DNA of 31,011 nt from Ceratorhiza oryzae-sativae (GCA_030998015.1 JARWMV010000165.1:1-31011); one strand, 5' to 3'; positions 1-8,606 are shown, counted from the first letter of the stretch. Notes: generated by a model from the sequence alone, not told the origin. Numbers and translations: made by a program.

Positions 1-149
1 ACCCTAACTCTCAAATATTACCATACTCCACTAGATTACCCATTTTAACAGTATATTTAGATGCACGGTAGAATCTGCGAACTCTGCCGTAAATCTTAAA
101 ATGGCCTTAGGTTTCGTCTTATGGTGAAGGGCTTCGTTCTTCATTCATA

Positions 150-380
150 CCCCCGCTTAGGGTCAACCAGCATTGTATTTATATATAAATACATGCTGTT
201 GACCCGAGGGGTAATGGTTATCGAGGCCGCGTTCGCGGCGAGGTATTGCGAGGTACCCTGGAACTTTAAGTTCCAGGGTACCTCGGAATCAGACGCCGCG
301 CGCACGCCAGGGCCGACTTGGCTTGATTATTGACCTTAAGGTCAATATGAGCCAAGGCGTTCGCAGGCGTGCACGGGTCA
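150..380 (+). repeat. Family A element (forward)
   Basis: Reference description. Three stem modules in series, each a stem with a conserved internal loop. Module 3: CCCC...GGGG around GGGTCAACCAGCATTG/CATGCTGTTGACCC with an AT-rich tip. Module 2: GGCGAGGTATTGC and GGAATCAGACGCC flanking the hairpin GAGGTACCCTGGAAC/GTTCCAGGGTACCTC. Module 1: GCACGCC/GGCGTGC with loops GGCCGACTT and CGTTCGCA around an inner hairpin. The ends are CCCCCGCTTAGGG and CACGGGTC. Flanked by TCATA and TCAAA, a near-duplication. Confidence 0.95.
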
Positions 381-673
381 AAATGTAATTTTGAAAGCTT
401 TCGGAGTGCTGGTTCAACCCTGTCGGAGTGTTAGGGAATCCTTAAATTCCCGCTTCCTCCTAGGCCCCAGCAGAGACCTAGGATGAAGCACGCCCCACAA
501 GTGATGACGAACCTACTAAAATTTTGGGCGTAAAATAAGCACAGCTTAATTTTTACCATTAGGGTCACAGCATGCCGCCGGGTCATGGTTTGTAATGCTT
601 AGCCCCAAGGTTATTAACTTTAACAGTTCTTAACCCCTCCCAATGCGCAAAGGGAACCATTTCCCCAAATACA
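381..673. other. Unassigned region with rRNA-like texture
   Basis: No plausible protein. Mixed composition with short stems (CCTAGG...CCTAGG; GGGAATCC/...AAATTCCC) and a piece GGGCGTAAAATAAGC reminiscent of the small-subunit rRNA GGGCGTAAAG, but none of the invariant rRNA blocks could be confirmed in either strand. It may be part of an rRNA or another structured RNA. Confidence 0.25.
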
Positions 674-985
674 CCGCCGGCGTTAGAGGGAATCCTTCCA
701 CGCAAGATTTATAAATTTATAAATCTTGCTGGACCGAAAGATTCCCTCGTAGAAAATGACGACCGTTCGTCATTTTCAGCCGGCGGCTAAATATCGATAT
801 TATGCCGCGCACTAGCAATCGCAAACGGTTGCGATTGCTCACGTTGGTTGGTGGGACAAGTCCCACCAGCAACTAACGCGCGCGGGCCTTCGCAAATCCG
901 CCAATGGAACATTGGCGGGGTATTTAGAGTTCTCAGCGCTTAGGCCGCCCTTCGGGCGATCAAAGAGCGCTGAGAAGCGCGGTAG
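645..985 (+). repeat. 341-bp direct repeat, copy 1
   Basis: From GCGCAAAGGG to GCGCGGTAG, including DHE copy 1 and the hairpins TCCGCCAATG/CATTGGCGG and TTCTCAGCGC/GCGCTGAGAA. Same length as 3739-4079 and nearly identical. Its two ends, 18 and 9 bases, are found joined without the middle at 29560-29586. Confidence 0.93.
674..885 (+). repeat. DHE copy 1 (forward, 212 bp variant)
   Basis: Reference description of the family. Two three-way-junction-like halves are joined by a palindromic spacer. Half 1: outer stem CCGCCGGC/GCCGGCGG encloses hairpins GAGGGAATC/GATTCCCTC and AAAATGACGA/TCGTCATTTT. Spacer: AATATCGATATT. Half 2: outer stem CCGCGC/GCGCGG encloses hairpins GCAATCGCAA/TTGCGATTGC and GTGGGAC/GTCCCAC. 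In this variant the loop of the first hairpin is enlarged with a further stem GCAAGATTTATAAAT/ATTTATAAATCTTGC. The copy sits inside a 341-bp segment repeated at 3739. Confidence 0.97.
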
Positions 986-1649
986 TCGTTTTTATGAACC
1001 AAAAACGAGGTAATGCCGAACCGGCGGCGTCAATTGTCGACCGTGTCAGGTTAGGAAAATTAAACCCGACCCGTGATTCCTCCCTTTCAGGGAGTAAGTA
1101 AGGGTCATCCAGATCTTTAGATCTAGCCGAGGGTTCATTTAACCCCTAATTTGTCATGGGCTGTTGGTCCCTAGAAATTTTGGGGTTTGGGTAGAGTGGT
1201 AGAACTTCAAATCCCGCCGGCGTTAGAGGGAATCCTAAAGATTCCCTCGTAGAAAATGACGACCGTTCGTCATTTTCAGCCGGCGGCTAAATATCGATAT
1301 TATGCCGCGCACTAGCAATCGCAAACGGTTGCGATTGCTCACGTTGGTTGGTGGGACAAGTCCCACCAGCAACTAACGCGCGCGGGCTCCGTTTCTAATC
1401 CGGAAGAGAATTATAATTTATCCCATGGGTATAGTCAGTCTACCCTACAGAGATAACTGAACTTTCTGCGATAAGTTAAGTTCTCTAGTGTTTTTAGTCC
1501 AAGCCCTGTATGAGTCCGCAGTATTATTCTTGATCGGACTCTTCCCTAGGATTTATGAGGGCTTCCTCTCCCTATGGACGAGCTTGCCCTTAGAAACCCC
1601 AAATACAAAGGAGGTAGGTAAAATATAAAAGAGACATTATTTTTTATAT
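986..1649. other. Unassigned region around DHE copy 2
   Basis: Contains no recognisable ORF. 1131-1200 (GGGTTTGGGTAGAGTGGTAG) and 1386-1620 have the look of stable RNA, with pairing such as GAGA-AACT...AGTT-TCTC, but no family could be named. 1650-1900 has an open frame of 84 codons without resemblance to a known mitochondrial protein; it includes two TGTCAACTxTGTTG hairpin arms and is probably not a gene. Confidence 0.25.
1214..1385 (+). repeat. DHE copy 2 (forward, 172 bp)
   Basis: Core-length copy with the simple CTAAA loop in the first hairpin. Lies in unassigned DNA between AACTTCAAATC and GGCTCCGTTTC. Confidence 0.97.
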
Positions 1650-2008
1650 ATGTTAATCAAATTTAACCCTACCCTATCTCGTGTCAACTATGTTGACCGA
1701 GATAGAGGCCAGACTAATTTTTCTAAGTTTTTCGTCTCGTGTCAACTTTGTTGTAAACGTGGACCTCCTGTATTGGCTGTCGGACATCATAGATACGGTA
1801 TGGCCCATGTAAGTTTAAGGGCGCCGAGTCACAGGTTCCGGCGTTATAAAAATGATTTTATTAACCCTTTTATTAATCTATTTTTGTTATGGGCAGCCGC
1901 ATAGCGCGCTGCCTCAGCCGCATAGCGCGCTGCAAAACTGATTTCATTTAATATATATTTTACAGTTTTTGTTATAAAACCGTAATTATCCGATTTTTCT
2001 CCTGCCGT

Positions 2009-2059
2009 AGACCCCCAACCCCAAACAATGCAGCATAGCTGCATCAGTTTGGGGGGTCA
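2009..2059 (+). repeat. Type-C hairpin
   Basis: Arms GACCCCC...AAAC and AGTTTGGGGGGTC around AATGCAGC/GCTGCAT. Non-coding context. Confidence 0.85.
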
Positions 2060-2070
2060 ATAGTTAACCT

Positions 2071-2242
2071 CCGCGCGCGTTAGTTGCTGGTGGGACTTGT
2101 CCCACCAACCAACGTGAGCAATCGCAACCGTTTGCGATTGCTAGTGCGCGGCATAATATCGATATTTAGCCGCCGGCTGAAAATGACGAACGGTCGTCAT
2201 TTTCTACGAGGGAATCTTTAGGATTCCCTCTAACGCCGGCGG
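2071..2242 (-). repeat. DHE copy 3 (reverse, 172 bp)
   Basis: Core-length copy, opposite orientation. Preceded 11 nt upstream by a type-C hairpin (2009-2059). Confidence 0.97.
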
Positions 2243-2601
2243 GATAATGTAATTGACAATTTCAACCCTGATAGAAAATTTGCCATGCAACTACAGTTTA
2301 AGGTAAATACCCTAGCGGGTGTCTGATTCCGAGGTACCCTGGAACTTAAAGTTCCAGGGTACCTCGCAATACCTCGCCACGAACGCGGCCTAACCGGGCC
2401 TGGGACCCATGGCCTTCGGCGAAGCCCATGTACAATCAACCCTAACCTCAAAACTAACCCTCGAGCCGGCCGCGCTGGGGACGGTAAGCGGGTTAGTCTT
2501 TGACTAACCCCTGCCGGACATCTGCGATGACCGAGTTTTCACCGGCCGGTCAACTATGTTGACACGAGACGGTGAAAAATAGGTAATGCGCCCGAAAGGT
2601 G

Positions 2602-2865
2602 ACCCGTGCACGCCTGCGAACGCCTTGGCTTAAGCCAAGGCGGCCCTGGCGTACGCGGGCGTCTGATTCCGAGGTACCCTGGAACTTAAAGTTCCAGGGT
2701 ACCTCGCAATACCTCGCCGCGAACGCGGCCTCGATAACCACACCCACGGGTCGTCGACCCTCCGCTTTATTACCCCTGCCAAGACGTGCGCTAAAGCGCA
2801 GTTCTCTAGGCAGGGCGGCTGAAATCTTGGGTTACACCTAAGATTTTAGCCGATAGAGCGGGGGT
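2602..2865 (-). repeat. Family A hybrid element (modules 1 and 2 plus alternative module 3)
   Basis: Has modules 1 and 2 of the A element, but module 3 is the alternative CCGCTTTATTACCCCTGCC... with hairpins CCCTGCC/GGCAGGG and AAATCTTGGG/CCTAAGATTT found in A''. Shows that modules are exchanged between elements. Confidence 0.9.
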
Positions 2866-3116
2866 GTGATTTATCCATTCGGGCGGTCCCAGCGCGACGG
2901 TTTAGTTTTCCTTTAAGAGAAGAGTATACGGGTCGGGAGCGACCAACCCCGAATGGTCCCTCTTTGGCCAGAGTGACCCCAGGGGGACGTCACAGACGTG
3001 GTTGGATTCAGCGCGACTTATCTTACCGCCTGGAGATCAAGGCGGGGCGGGGATGGGCAGCACTAAGTGCTGTCCTTACCAAAATCGGCGTTAGAAAATC
3101 CAAGTAGTAACTCAAA
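2866..3116. other. Unassigned region before tRNA-Leu
   Basis: GC-rich with several short hairpins (GACGTCACAGACGTG; CCGCC...GGCGG; GCAGCACTAAGTGCTGTCC). No ORF. It could be the 3' part of a structured RNA ending at the tRNA, but no motif was identified. Confidence 0.2.
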
Positions 3117-3200
3117 ACGAGTATGCTGAAACTGGTAGCCAGGTGAATCTTAGGAATTCATGATCATTTGATTGTAAGAGTTCAAATCTCTTTACTCGTA
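3117..3200 (+). tRNA. trnL: tRNA-Leu(UAG)
   Basis: Acceptor ACGAGTA (3117-3123) pairs perfectly with TACTCGT (3193-3199). The anticodon stem TGAAT/ATTCA encloses CTTAGGA (anticodon TAG). A long variable arm and a T arm AAGAG-TTCAAAT-CTCTT mark a class II leucine tRNA. It would read CUN codons. A DHE begins 54 nt downstream. Confidence 0.95.
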
Positions 3201-3253
3201 TTTCGGAAGGAACTACATTTTATGTACACCCCTGCGACCCCTAGATCCGCACC

Positions 3254-3425
3254 CCGCCGGCGTTAGAGGGAATCCTAAAGATTCCCTCGTAGAAAATGAC
3301 GACCGTTCGTCATTTTCAGCCGGCGGCTAAATATCGATATTATGCCGCGCACTAGCAATCGCAAACGGTTGCGATTGCTCACGTTGGTTGGTGGGACAAG
3401 TCCCACCAGCAACTAACGCGCGCGG
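3254..3425 (+). repeat. DHE copy 4 (forward, 172 bp)
   Basis: Core-length copy starting 54 nt after tRNA-Leu; flanked by C and G runs that extend its outer stem. Confidence 0.97.
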
Positions 3426-3738
3426 GGAGCGGGCCGGGGGCTCGCAGGGGCTCCTCCATGCATTACCTGTTTTTTACCGTCTCGTGTCAACATAGTTGAC
3501 CGGCCGGTAAAACCGGACATCTGCGATGACCGAGCAGGTAATGCCCCCCAGGAAAAATAGGGGTTATAAAACCCTCTAACACCTGGTTTTCCCTGCTGTG
3601 TCAGCACTAAGTTCAATCAAAAAAAAAAAACAACGGGGTCCCCTCATATTCCGCCGCGGGTGGTTTTGTCGACATTACCTCGTTTTTGTTTTATAAGAAC
3701 GACCTCCCCGGTGGGGCGCGTAGTTAGGAAATTGTACC

Positions 3739-4079
3739 GCGCAAAGGGGACCATTTCCCCAAATACACCGCCGGCGTTAGAGGGAATCCTTCCACGCAAG
3801 ATTTATAAATTTATAAATCTTGCTGGACCGAAAGATTCCCTCGTAGAAAATGACGACCGTTCGTCATTTTCAGCCGGCGGCTAAATATCGATATTATGCC
3901 GCGCACTAGCAATCGCAAACGGTTGCGATTGCTCACGTTGGTTGGTGGGACAAGTCCCACCAGCAACTAACGCGCGCGGGCCTTCGCAAATCCGCCAATG
4001 GAACATTGGCGGGGTATTTAGAGTTCTCAGCGCTTAGGCCGCCCTTCGGGCGATCAAAGAGCGCTGAGAAGCGCGGTAG
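3739..4079 (+). repeat. 341-bp direct repeat, copy 2
   Basis: Second copy of 645-985; one visible difference is GGGGACC for GGGAACC in the left flank. The sequences outside differ completely, so the boundaries are sharp. Confidence 0.93.
3768..3979 (+). repeat. DHE copy 5 (forward, 212 bp variant)
   Basis: Same enlarged first hairpin as copy 1 and embedded in the second copy of the same 341-bp segment (3739-4079), so both were duplicated together or inserted as one composite. Confidence 0.97.
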
Positions 4080-4116
4080 CTTTAGGTTTGACAAACCCCG
4101 ATTGTTTAAGCCCCCG

Positions 4117-4172
4117 GTCACTACTGACCCCCAAACATGTGCAGCTACGCTGCATTGTTTGGTGGGCAGCAA
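4117..4172 (+). repeat. Type-C hairpin
   Basis: GACCCCCAAACATGTGCAGC with partner GCTGCATTGTTTGGTGGGC; one stem mismatch (GGTGGG). Confidence 0.8.
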
Positions 4173-4191
4173 CCCCCCGATATTGTAATGC

Positions 4192-4363
4192 CCGCCGGCG
4201 TTAGAGGGAATCCTAAAGATTCCCTCGTAGAAAATGACGACCGTTCGTCATTTTCAGCCGGCGGCTAAATATCGATATTATGCCGCGCACTAGCAATCGC
4301 AAACGGTTGCGATTGCTCACGTTGGTTGGTGGGACAAGTCCCACCAGCAACTAACGCGCGCGG
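4192..4363 (+). repeat. DHE copy 6 (forward, 172 bp)
   Basis: Core-length copy. AATG occurs just outside both ends (GTAATGC... and ...GCAATGT), a possible short target duplication. Confidence 0.95.
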
Positions 4364-4555
4364 CAATGTCGGGGGTCACCCCCCAATGATTGCAATCATT
4401 GGGGGTCTCCGGTCATGACCCTCCGTGTGCGGGGACTCTGCCGCCCGTGTCGGCCTTACCCTATCTCGTGTCAACTATGTTGACCGAGATAGAGACCAGA
4501 TTAGATTAATTTACTACTGCAGCTGCCTCGTAGGGCACCGAAGAGGGCTAGGGTA

Positions 4556-4600
4556 TTGGCGGCCGTGTCAATTTCATTGACCGGGCGCCAATACTTGGAC
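4556..4600 (+). repeat. GTATTGGCGGCCGTGTCAAT hairpin
   Basis: GTATTGGCG...CGCCAATAC around GTCAATTTCATTGAC. The exact inverse occurs at 6888-6930, and related TGTCAAC hairpins at 1673, 2535, 3480 and 4459 form a fifth small family. Confidence 0.85.
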
Positions 4601-4632
4601 GCGTTACGCACAGGAGCGCTGCATTAGATCTG

Positions 4633-4705
4633 GCATCTTTAGCTTAATTGGTATAGCAACTGCCTTCGAAGCAGTCTGGTATTGGTTCAAATCCAATAAG
4701 ATGTT
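4633..4705 (+). tRNA. trnR: tRNA-Arg(UCG)
   Basis: Acceptor GCATCTT pairs with AAGATGT (one G-U). The anticodon arm ACTGC-CTTCGAA-GCAGT has anticodon TCG. The T arm is ATTGG-TTCAAAT-CCAAT and the D arm contains TTGGTATAGC. Reads CGN codons. Standard cloverleaf without insertions. Confidence 0.95.
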
Positions 4706-4973
4706 TATCGGCTTTATGACATCTGTTAGGTAAATTTAATTTTAAGGTCTTAAAATGAAAATTTGGGCATCTACGAAGCAGGACGCCTAATAATTTTTCT
4801 CCTCTGGATGGAGGGAGGGCCTCCCAACTGCGGTCCTTAAGGAAAAATAGGGGGATCTATAGATCCCAACCGTGAGGCTATGCACTCCAAACTAAAGTAT
4901 GTTCTAGATATACTAAAATTAATAAAAGAAGATACTTCCCCCTAAAATTTAAAAATTTGGAGCATGAATTTTC

Positions 4974-5045
4974 ATGAGTATAGTTAAGTTGGTATAACTT
5001 CTAGCTTCCACCTAGATATGATCAGTTCGAGTCTGATTACTCATA
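4974..5045 (+). tRNA. trnG: tRNA-Gly(UCC)
   Basis: Acceptor ATGAGTA pairs with TACTCAT. The anticodon arm TCTAG-CTTCCAC-CTAGA gives anticodon TCC, and the T arm is ATCAG-TTCGAGT-CTGAT. Reads GGN codons. A DHE starts 31 nt after its 3' end. A copy of its 3' third recurs at 7074. Confidence 0.95.
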
Positions 5046-5075
5046 ACTCCTTCGCGCCAAAGGGTGCTTTACTCT

Positions 5076-5297
5076 CCGCGCGCGTTAGTTGCTGGTGGGA
5101 CTTGTCCCACCAACCAACGTGAGCAATCGCAACCGTTTGCGATTGCTAGTGCGCGGCATAATATCGATATTTAGCCGCCGGCTGAAAATGACGAACGGTC
5201 GTCATTTTCTACGAGGGAATCTTTATGGGAGGTAGCCTGGACCATGAGACTCATGGTCAAGGCTACCTCATCTGAGGATTCCCTCTAACGCCGGCGG
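5076..5297 (-). repeat. DHE copy 7 (reverse, 222 bp variant)
   Basis: The first hairpin is extended by a stem GAGGTAGCCTTGACCATGAG paired with CTCATGGTCCAGGCTACCTC. Begins 31 nt after tRNA-Gly. Confidence 0.97.
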
Positions 5298-5333
5298 AGG
5301 CCTAACCCTGTCGTCAGCTACTGAATGGCGACA

Positions 5334-5424
5334 TTGCAATTGACCCCCAATGCCTTACAGCATGTTGGGGGGCAATTACCCAGGCATCCGCATTGGGAGG
5401 CCATTGCCTTGTTGGGGGTCTAAA
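5334..5424 (+). repeat. Double type-C hairpin
   Basis: TTGACCCCCAATGCC/...TTGGGGGGCAATT and a second GGCAT...ATTGGGAGG palindrome; 15 nt upstream of the group I-like core. Confidence 0.75.
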
Positions 5425-5439
5425 GGGTCTAAGTTCTAC

Positions 5440-5630
5440 TGATGCGCCGCATCCGCAGCCCATCTCTGTGTTAACTAGTTAGGTTTAACATTTCGTGAGA
5501 AATGCACCTAATTTGTTTGCGGAGGATTCTCCTATTAATAAAGGAGATCTCCATCACACGCAGAGGACTTGGAAACCCAAATTGGGACTTATACAACCAA
5601 CATTGTTAGATAAGTTCCAACTCATTCACT
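5440..5630 (+). ncRNA. Probable group I intron core, plus strand
   Basis: Between a hairpin cluster and the plus-strand LAGLIDADG gene there are elements resembling Q (GCATCCGCAGCCC), R (CACGCAGAGGACTTGG) and S (TTAGATAAGTTCCAACTC) in the right order, with the HE gene starting ~25 nt later, the same layout as nad2 intron 1. No host exon was recognised on either side, so it may be an intron remnant or belong to an RNA gene I could not identify. Confidence 0.5.
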
Positions 5631-5787
5631 CTCAAAAGCGTTTAGTCTTAGAGAATGAAGAGGAAACATGAAGTCATAAGATCGATAAATAAAAACCAAA
5701 CCATGCTAAACACAAAACAAACTTATCTTTTTATTAAAGTAATAACCTTCGCATTATTAATCTATGTTGTTTATACTCAGTCAATTG

Positions 5788-5869
5788 ACCCCCCAAACAT
5801 GTGCAGCTACGCTGCATTGTTTGGGGGGGCAATTGCCCCCCAACATGCTGTAAGGCATTGGGGGTCAAT
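5788..5869 (+). repeat. Double type-C element in plus-strand HE gene
   Basis: Two back-to-back hairpins bounded by CAATTG on both sides. Collapsing gives TQSIVSELHFY in the endonuclease N-terminus. Confidence 0.88.
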
Positions 5870-6080
5870 TGTTAGCGAATTACACTTTTATACTGGCCTA
5901 GTATTTTGCTCCAATTCGATAGCGCCCATTAAACCCACACGGCTAAGTAATGAACCTCAATTTAATTTTTCAAAAGAGTTAAAAGAAATAATCATTGGTC
6001 TTATTCTAGGGGATCTTAATGTTCAGAAAGATAAACGAGCTATTAATGGTAATGCTTGTTTGAGATTTCTCCAAAGTACT

Positions 6081-6252
6081 CCGCGCGCGTTAGTTGCTGG
6101 TGGGACTTGTCCCACCAACCAACGTGAGCAATCGCAACCGTTTGCGATTGCTAGTGCGCGGCATAATATCGATATTTAGCCGCCGGCTGAAAATGACGAA
6201 CGGTCGTCATTTTCTACGAGGGAATCTTTAGGATTCCCTCTAACGCCGGCGG
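6081..6252 (-). repeat. DHE copy 8 (reverse, 172 bp), inside plus-strand HE gene
   Basis: Interrupts the LAGLIDADG gene after LRFLQST. AGTA lies on both sides (AAAGTACT... and ...GGGAGTATT), consistent with a short target duplication. Confidence 0.95.
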
Positions 6253-6566
6253 GAGTATTTAGAGTACCTTTATACAAAATTCCAAGATTATTGTTCTGTA
6301 GCTCCTAAAATCTTAACACCCCGACCTGATAAAAGAACGGGTAAAGTTTATCCTACTATAAGATTTCAAACTCATGCACTACCTTGCTGTAATGAATTCT
6401 TTGATTTATTCTATCCGGAGGGGAAAAAAATAATTCCTGCAAACATTGGGGATCTTTTAACTCCTCTGGGATTAGCTTTTTGGTTATGTGAGGACGGAAC
6501 TTTCGAAAAATCAAGTCAAAGAGTGATTCTTTGTACAGAATCATTTGCAATTGACGAAGTAGAGGC

Positions 6567-6738
6567 CCGCGCGCGTTAGTTGCTGGTGGGACTTGTCCCA
6601 CCAACCAACGTGAGCAATCGCAACCGTTTGCGATTGCTAGTGCGCGGCATAATATCGATATTTAGCCGCCGGCTGAAAATGACGAACGGTCGTCATTTTC
6701 TACGAGGGAATCTTTAGGATTCCCTCTAACGCCGGCGG
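6567..6738 (-). repeat. DHE copy 9 (reverse, 172 bp), ends plus-strand HE gene
   Basis: Inserted after VEA of the same LAGLIDADG gene. No recognisable continuation of the protein follows, so the insertion was accompanied by deletion or the 3' part was lost. Confidence 0.95.
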
Positions 6739-6811
6739 GCCTTTAATTCCCCTAAATAACCTTTAGATTTGCCTTCGCAAATCACCCCGCGGCAGTCCCC
6801 TGTCGTCTACT

Positions 6812-6860
6812 GACCCCCAAACATGTGCAGCTACGCTGCATTGTTTGGGGGGCAGTAGTA
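6812..6860 (+). repeat. Type-C hairpin
   Basis: TACTGACCCCCAAACATGTG with GTTTGGGGGGCAGTA: the flanks TACTG/CAGTA extend the palindrome. Confidence 0.85.
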
Positions 6861-6887
6861 AAACTGGGGGGCCCGTCCAAGTATTGG

Positions 6888-6930
6888 CGCCCGGTCAATG
6901 AAATTGACACGGCCGCCAATACCCTTGCCA
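6888..6930 (-). repeat. GTATTGGCGGCCGTGTCAAT hairpin, inverse copy
   Basis: Reverse complement of the hairpin at 4556-4600, giving an inverted repeat pair around the tRNA-Arg to HE gene interval. Confidence 0.85.
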
Positions 6931-7073
6931 GGTTAAACTTGTTATTCTATTAATACTCCAATCCCCTTACCTTGCGCCCACAATACTAGTTCTTGGAGTT
7001 CTTGGCATCTATCGGAAGTGCCTTAAATTCTAGAGGATACTAGTAGGTTGTAATCTTTGAGCCAGCCAAAACG

Positions 7074-7106
7074 TAGATATCATCAGTTCGAGTCTGATTA
7101 CTCATA
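7074..7106 (+). pseudogene. tRNA-Gly 3' fragment
   Basis: 33 nt identical to the T arm and 3' acceptor strand of the tRNA-Gly at 4974, except one base (TAGATATC instead of TAGATATG). No D or anticodon arm precedes it. A family A element follows 14 nt downstream. Likely produced by recombination or by copying from an RNA 3' end. Confidence 0.85.
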
Positions 7107-7119
7107 TCAAACAATCATA

Positions 7120-7325
7120 CCCCCGCTTAGGGTCAACCAGCATTGTATTTATATATAAATACATGCTGTTGACCCGAGGGGTAATGGATATCGAGGCCGC
7201 GTTCGCGGCGAGGTATTGCGAGGTACCCTGGAACTTTAAGTTCCAGGGTACCTCGGAATCAGACGCCGCGCGCACGCCAGGGCCGCCTTGGCTTAAGCCA
7301 AGGCGTTCGCAGGCGTGCACGGGTC
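7120..7325 (+). repeat. Family A element (forward)
   Basis: Full three-module copy with a shorter module 1 inner hairpin. Flanked on both sides by TCATA, a 5-bp target duplication. Lies just after the tRNA-Gly fragment. Confidence 0.95.
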
Positions 7326-7653
7326 ATAAGCAAATAGCCACATCTTTGATGTGGCTTATCTAGGGACCCCTGAATTGAGTGATGACATTTTTGTAAAAAA
7401 TAAACAGTCAATTTGAAAAATTGAAATGTACATAAAATTAAATTACTGGGTCCCTTTAGAAGTATATCTTCAACAGGGATTCCCCTAATTTGTCATGTTT
7501 TAATCTGGGTGGAGACTATTTCCATCTGGAAGACGAAAAGAAAAATACAGGGACCCTTGTATTCCAAAATAAAATAATCTATCATAACCATATAAAGTAT
7601 GTACCCTGCTCTATTAGTGGTATCCGCCCTGTTGAGCGCGTAGGGTCTACTCT
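7326..7653. other. Unassigned AT-rich region
   Basis: Contains the hairpin AGCCACATC/GATGTGGCT and three AGGGACC/GGTCCCT-like blocks. A short plus-strand frame from 7490 ending in a DHE shows no family resemblance. No gene is claimed. Confidence 0.3.
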
Positions 7654-7693
7654 AAATACCCCGCCAATGTTCCATTGGCGGATTTGCGAAGGC

Positions 7694-7915
7694 CCGCGCG
7701 CGTTAGTTGCTGGTGGGACTTGTCCCACCAACCAACGTGAGCAATCGCAACCGTTTGCGATTGCTAGTGCGCGGCATAATATCGATATTTAGCCGCCGGC
7801 TGAAAATGACGAACGGTCGTCATTTTCTACGAGGGAATCTTTATGGGAGGTAGCCTGGACCATGAGACTCATGGTCAAGGCTACCTCATCTGAGGATTCC
7901 CTCTAACGCCGGCGG
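7694..7915 (-). repeat. DHE copy 10 (reverse, 222 bp variant)
   Basis: Preceded by the hairpin CCGCCAATG/CATTGGCGG in the reverse of the arrangement seen at 886-930, showing that DHE plus this side hairpin is a recurrent composite. Confidence 0.97.
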
Positions 7916-7942
7916 GCGACGATTCTGTGGGGTTAGTATATG

Positions 7943-8151
7943 ACCCGTGCACGCCTGCGAACGCCTTGGCTTGCCAAGGCGGCCCTGGCGTGCGCGCGGC
8001 TCGCCGCGAACGCGGCCTCGTTAACAATGCCCACGGGTCGTTGACCCTCCGCTTTATTACCCCTGCCAAGACGTGCGCTAAAGCGCAGTTCTCTAGGCAG
8101 GGCGGCTGAAATCTTGGGTTACACCTAAGATTTTAGCCGATAGAGCGGGGG
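7943..8151 (-). repeat. Family A'' element (module 2 missing)
   Basis: Module 1 with a short inner hairpin is fused to GCTCGCCGCGAACGCGGCCTCG, then the alternative module 3 with the CCCTGCC/GGCAGGG and AAATCTTGGG hairpins. Stands alone, 27 nt from a DHE. Confidence 0.93.
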
Positions 8152-8279
8152 CATTATAACTCCCCTGCAAAAAGCCTAGGTACAATTAATTATACCTAGG
8201 ACTTTTTGCCGGTAGATCGCTAAAGCGGCCGTGGACGGCAGGGGACTCCTAAGGATGCTTGCCGGTAGACAAGTATCCT

Positions 8280-8395
8280 CCTGCCACTTTAATAGTATTA
8301 AGAACAGGATTTAGTGTGAAAGTTTCATTTTAGCCTTCTTAGGCAAGGGTATTCCTGCCACTTTAATAGTATTAAGAGCAGGATTTAGTGTGAAA
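8280..8395. repeat. 42-bp tandem duplication in GIY-YIG copy 2
   Basis: 8280-8321 and 8354-8395 differ at one base (AAGAACAGG/AAGAGCAGG). It encodes the conserved LNTIKVAG end of the remnant; marks decay of this gene. Confidence 0.9.
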
Positions 8396-8529
8396 ATTAA
8401 ATATTGTTCTAAGGCCCGTGAGAATTATAAAGGTTTAAATTTTGTTTCAAACAATCTAGGATCTATTTTGTAAATACTTAAAGTGAAATTTTCATCTCCA
8501 TATTTATTTCCCCTACAAACCCGACGGGA

Positions 8530-8606
8530 GATTGACGTCTGCCCCCCAAACATCAATCCTTGACATTTCCTAAGGAATTGTCAAGGAATAGCAGTTTGGG
8601 GGGTCG
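8530..8606 (+). repeat. Type-C hairpin, TTGACATTTCC subtype
   Basis: GCCCCCCAAACATCAATCC and GTTTGGGGGGTC enclose CCTTGACATTTCCTAAGGAATTGTCAAGG. The same unit with the same CGACGGGAGATTGACGTC flank occurs at 22178-22264. Confidence 0.88.

Larger units (their letters stand above)
5655..6566 (+). pseudogene. LAGLIDADG_2-type homing endonuclease, plus strand
   Basis: Third member of the family also found at 17352-18842 and 25480-26800 (minus). Pieces: hydrophobic N-terminus TYLFIKVITFALLIYVVY, a type-C insert bounded by CAATTG (5788-5869), SIAPIKPTRLSNEPQFNF, helix 1 LKEIIIGLILGDLNVQK, a DHE (6081-6252), FQDYCSVAPKIL, PCCNEFFDLFYPEGKK, IGDLLTPLGLAFWLCEDGTF (second helix) and ILCTESFAIDEVEA, cut off by another DHE at 6567. 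The site between LLTPL and the second helix, occupied by C elements in both paralogues, is empty here (CCTCTGGGATTAGC), which makes it a natural pre-insertion control. Truncated after VEA. Confidence 0.85.

Noticed and set aside
150..380. Hammerhead or twister ribozyme in the A or DHE elements
   Set aside because: The CTGATGA...GAAA core of hammerhead is absent (CTGATTCC instead) and no other known self-cleaving core could be matched by eye.
2230..2841. Open frames running through the repeats, e.g. at 2230-2451 and 2550-2841
   Set aside because: They recur in many element copies on both strands only because the repeats are copied; no protein family resemblance and GC-rich palindromic codon content.
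5310..5325. CTGTCGTCAGCT as a piece of small-subunit rRNA
   Set aside because: Only about 10 bases match, the neighbouring rRNA sequence is absent, and the related CCCTGTCGTCAGC at 25060 is in a hairpin cluster.
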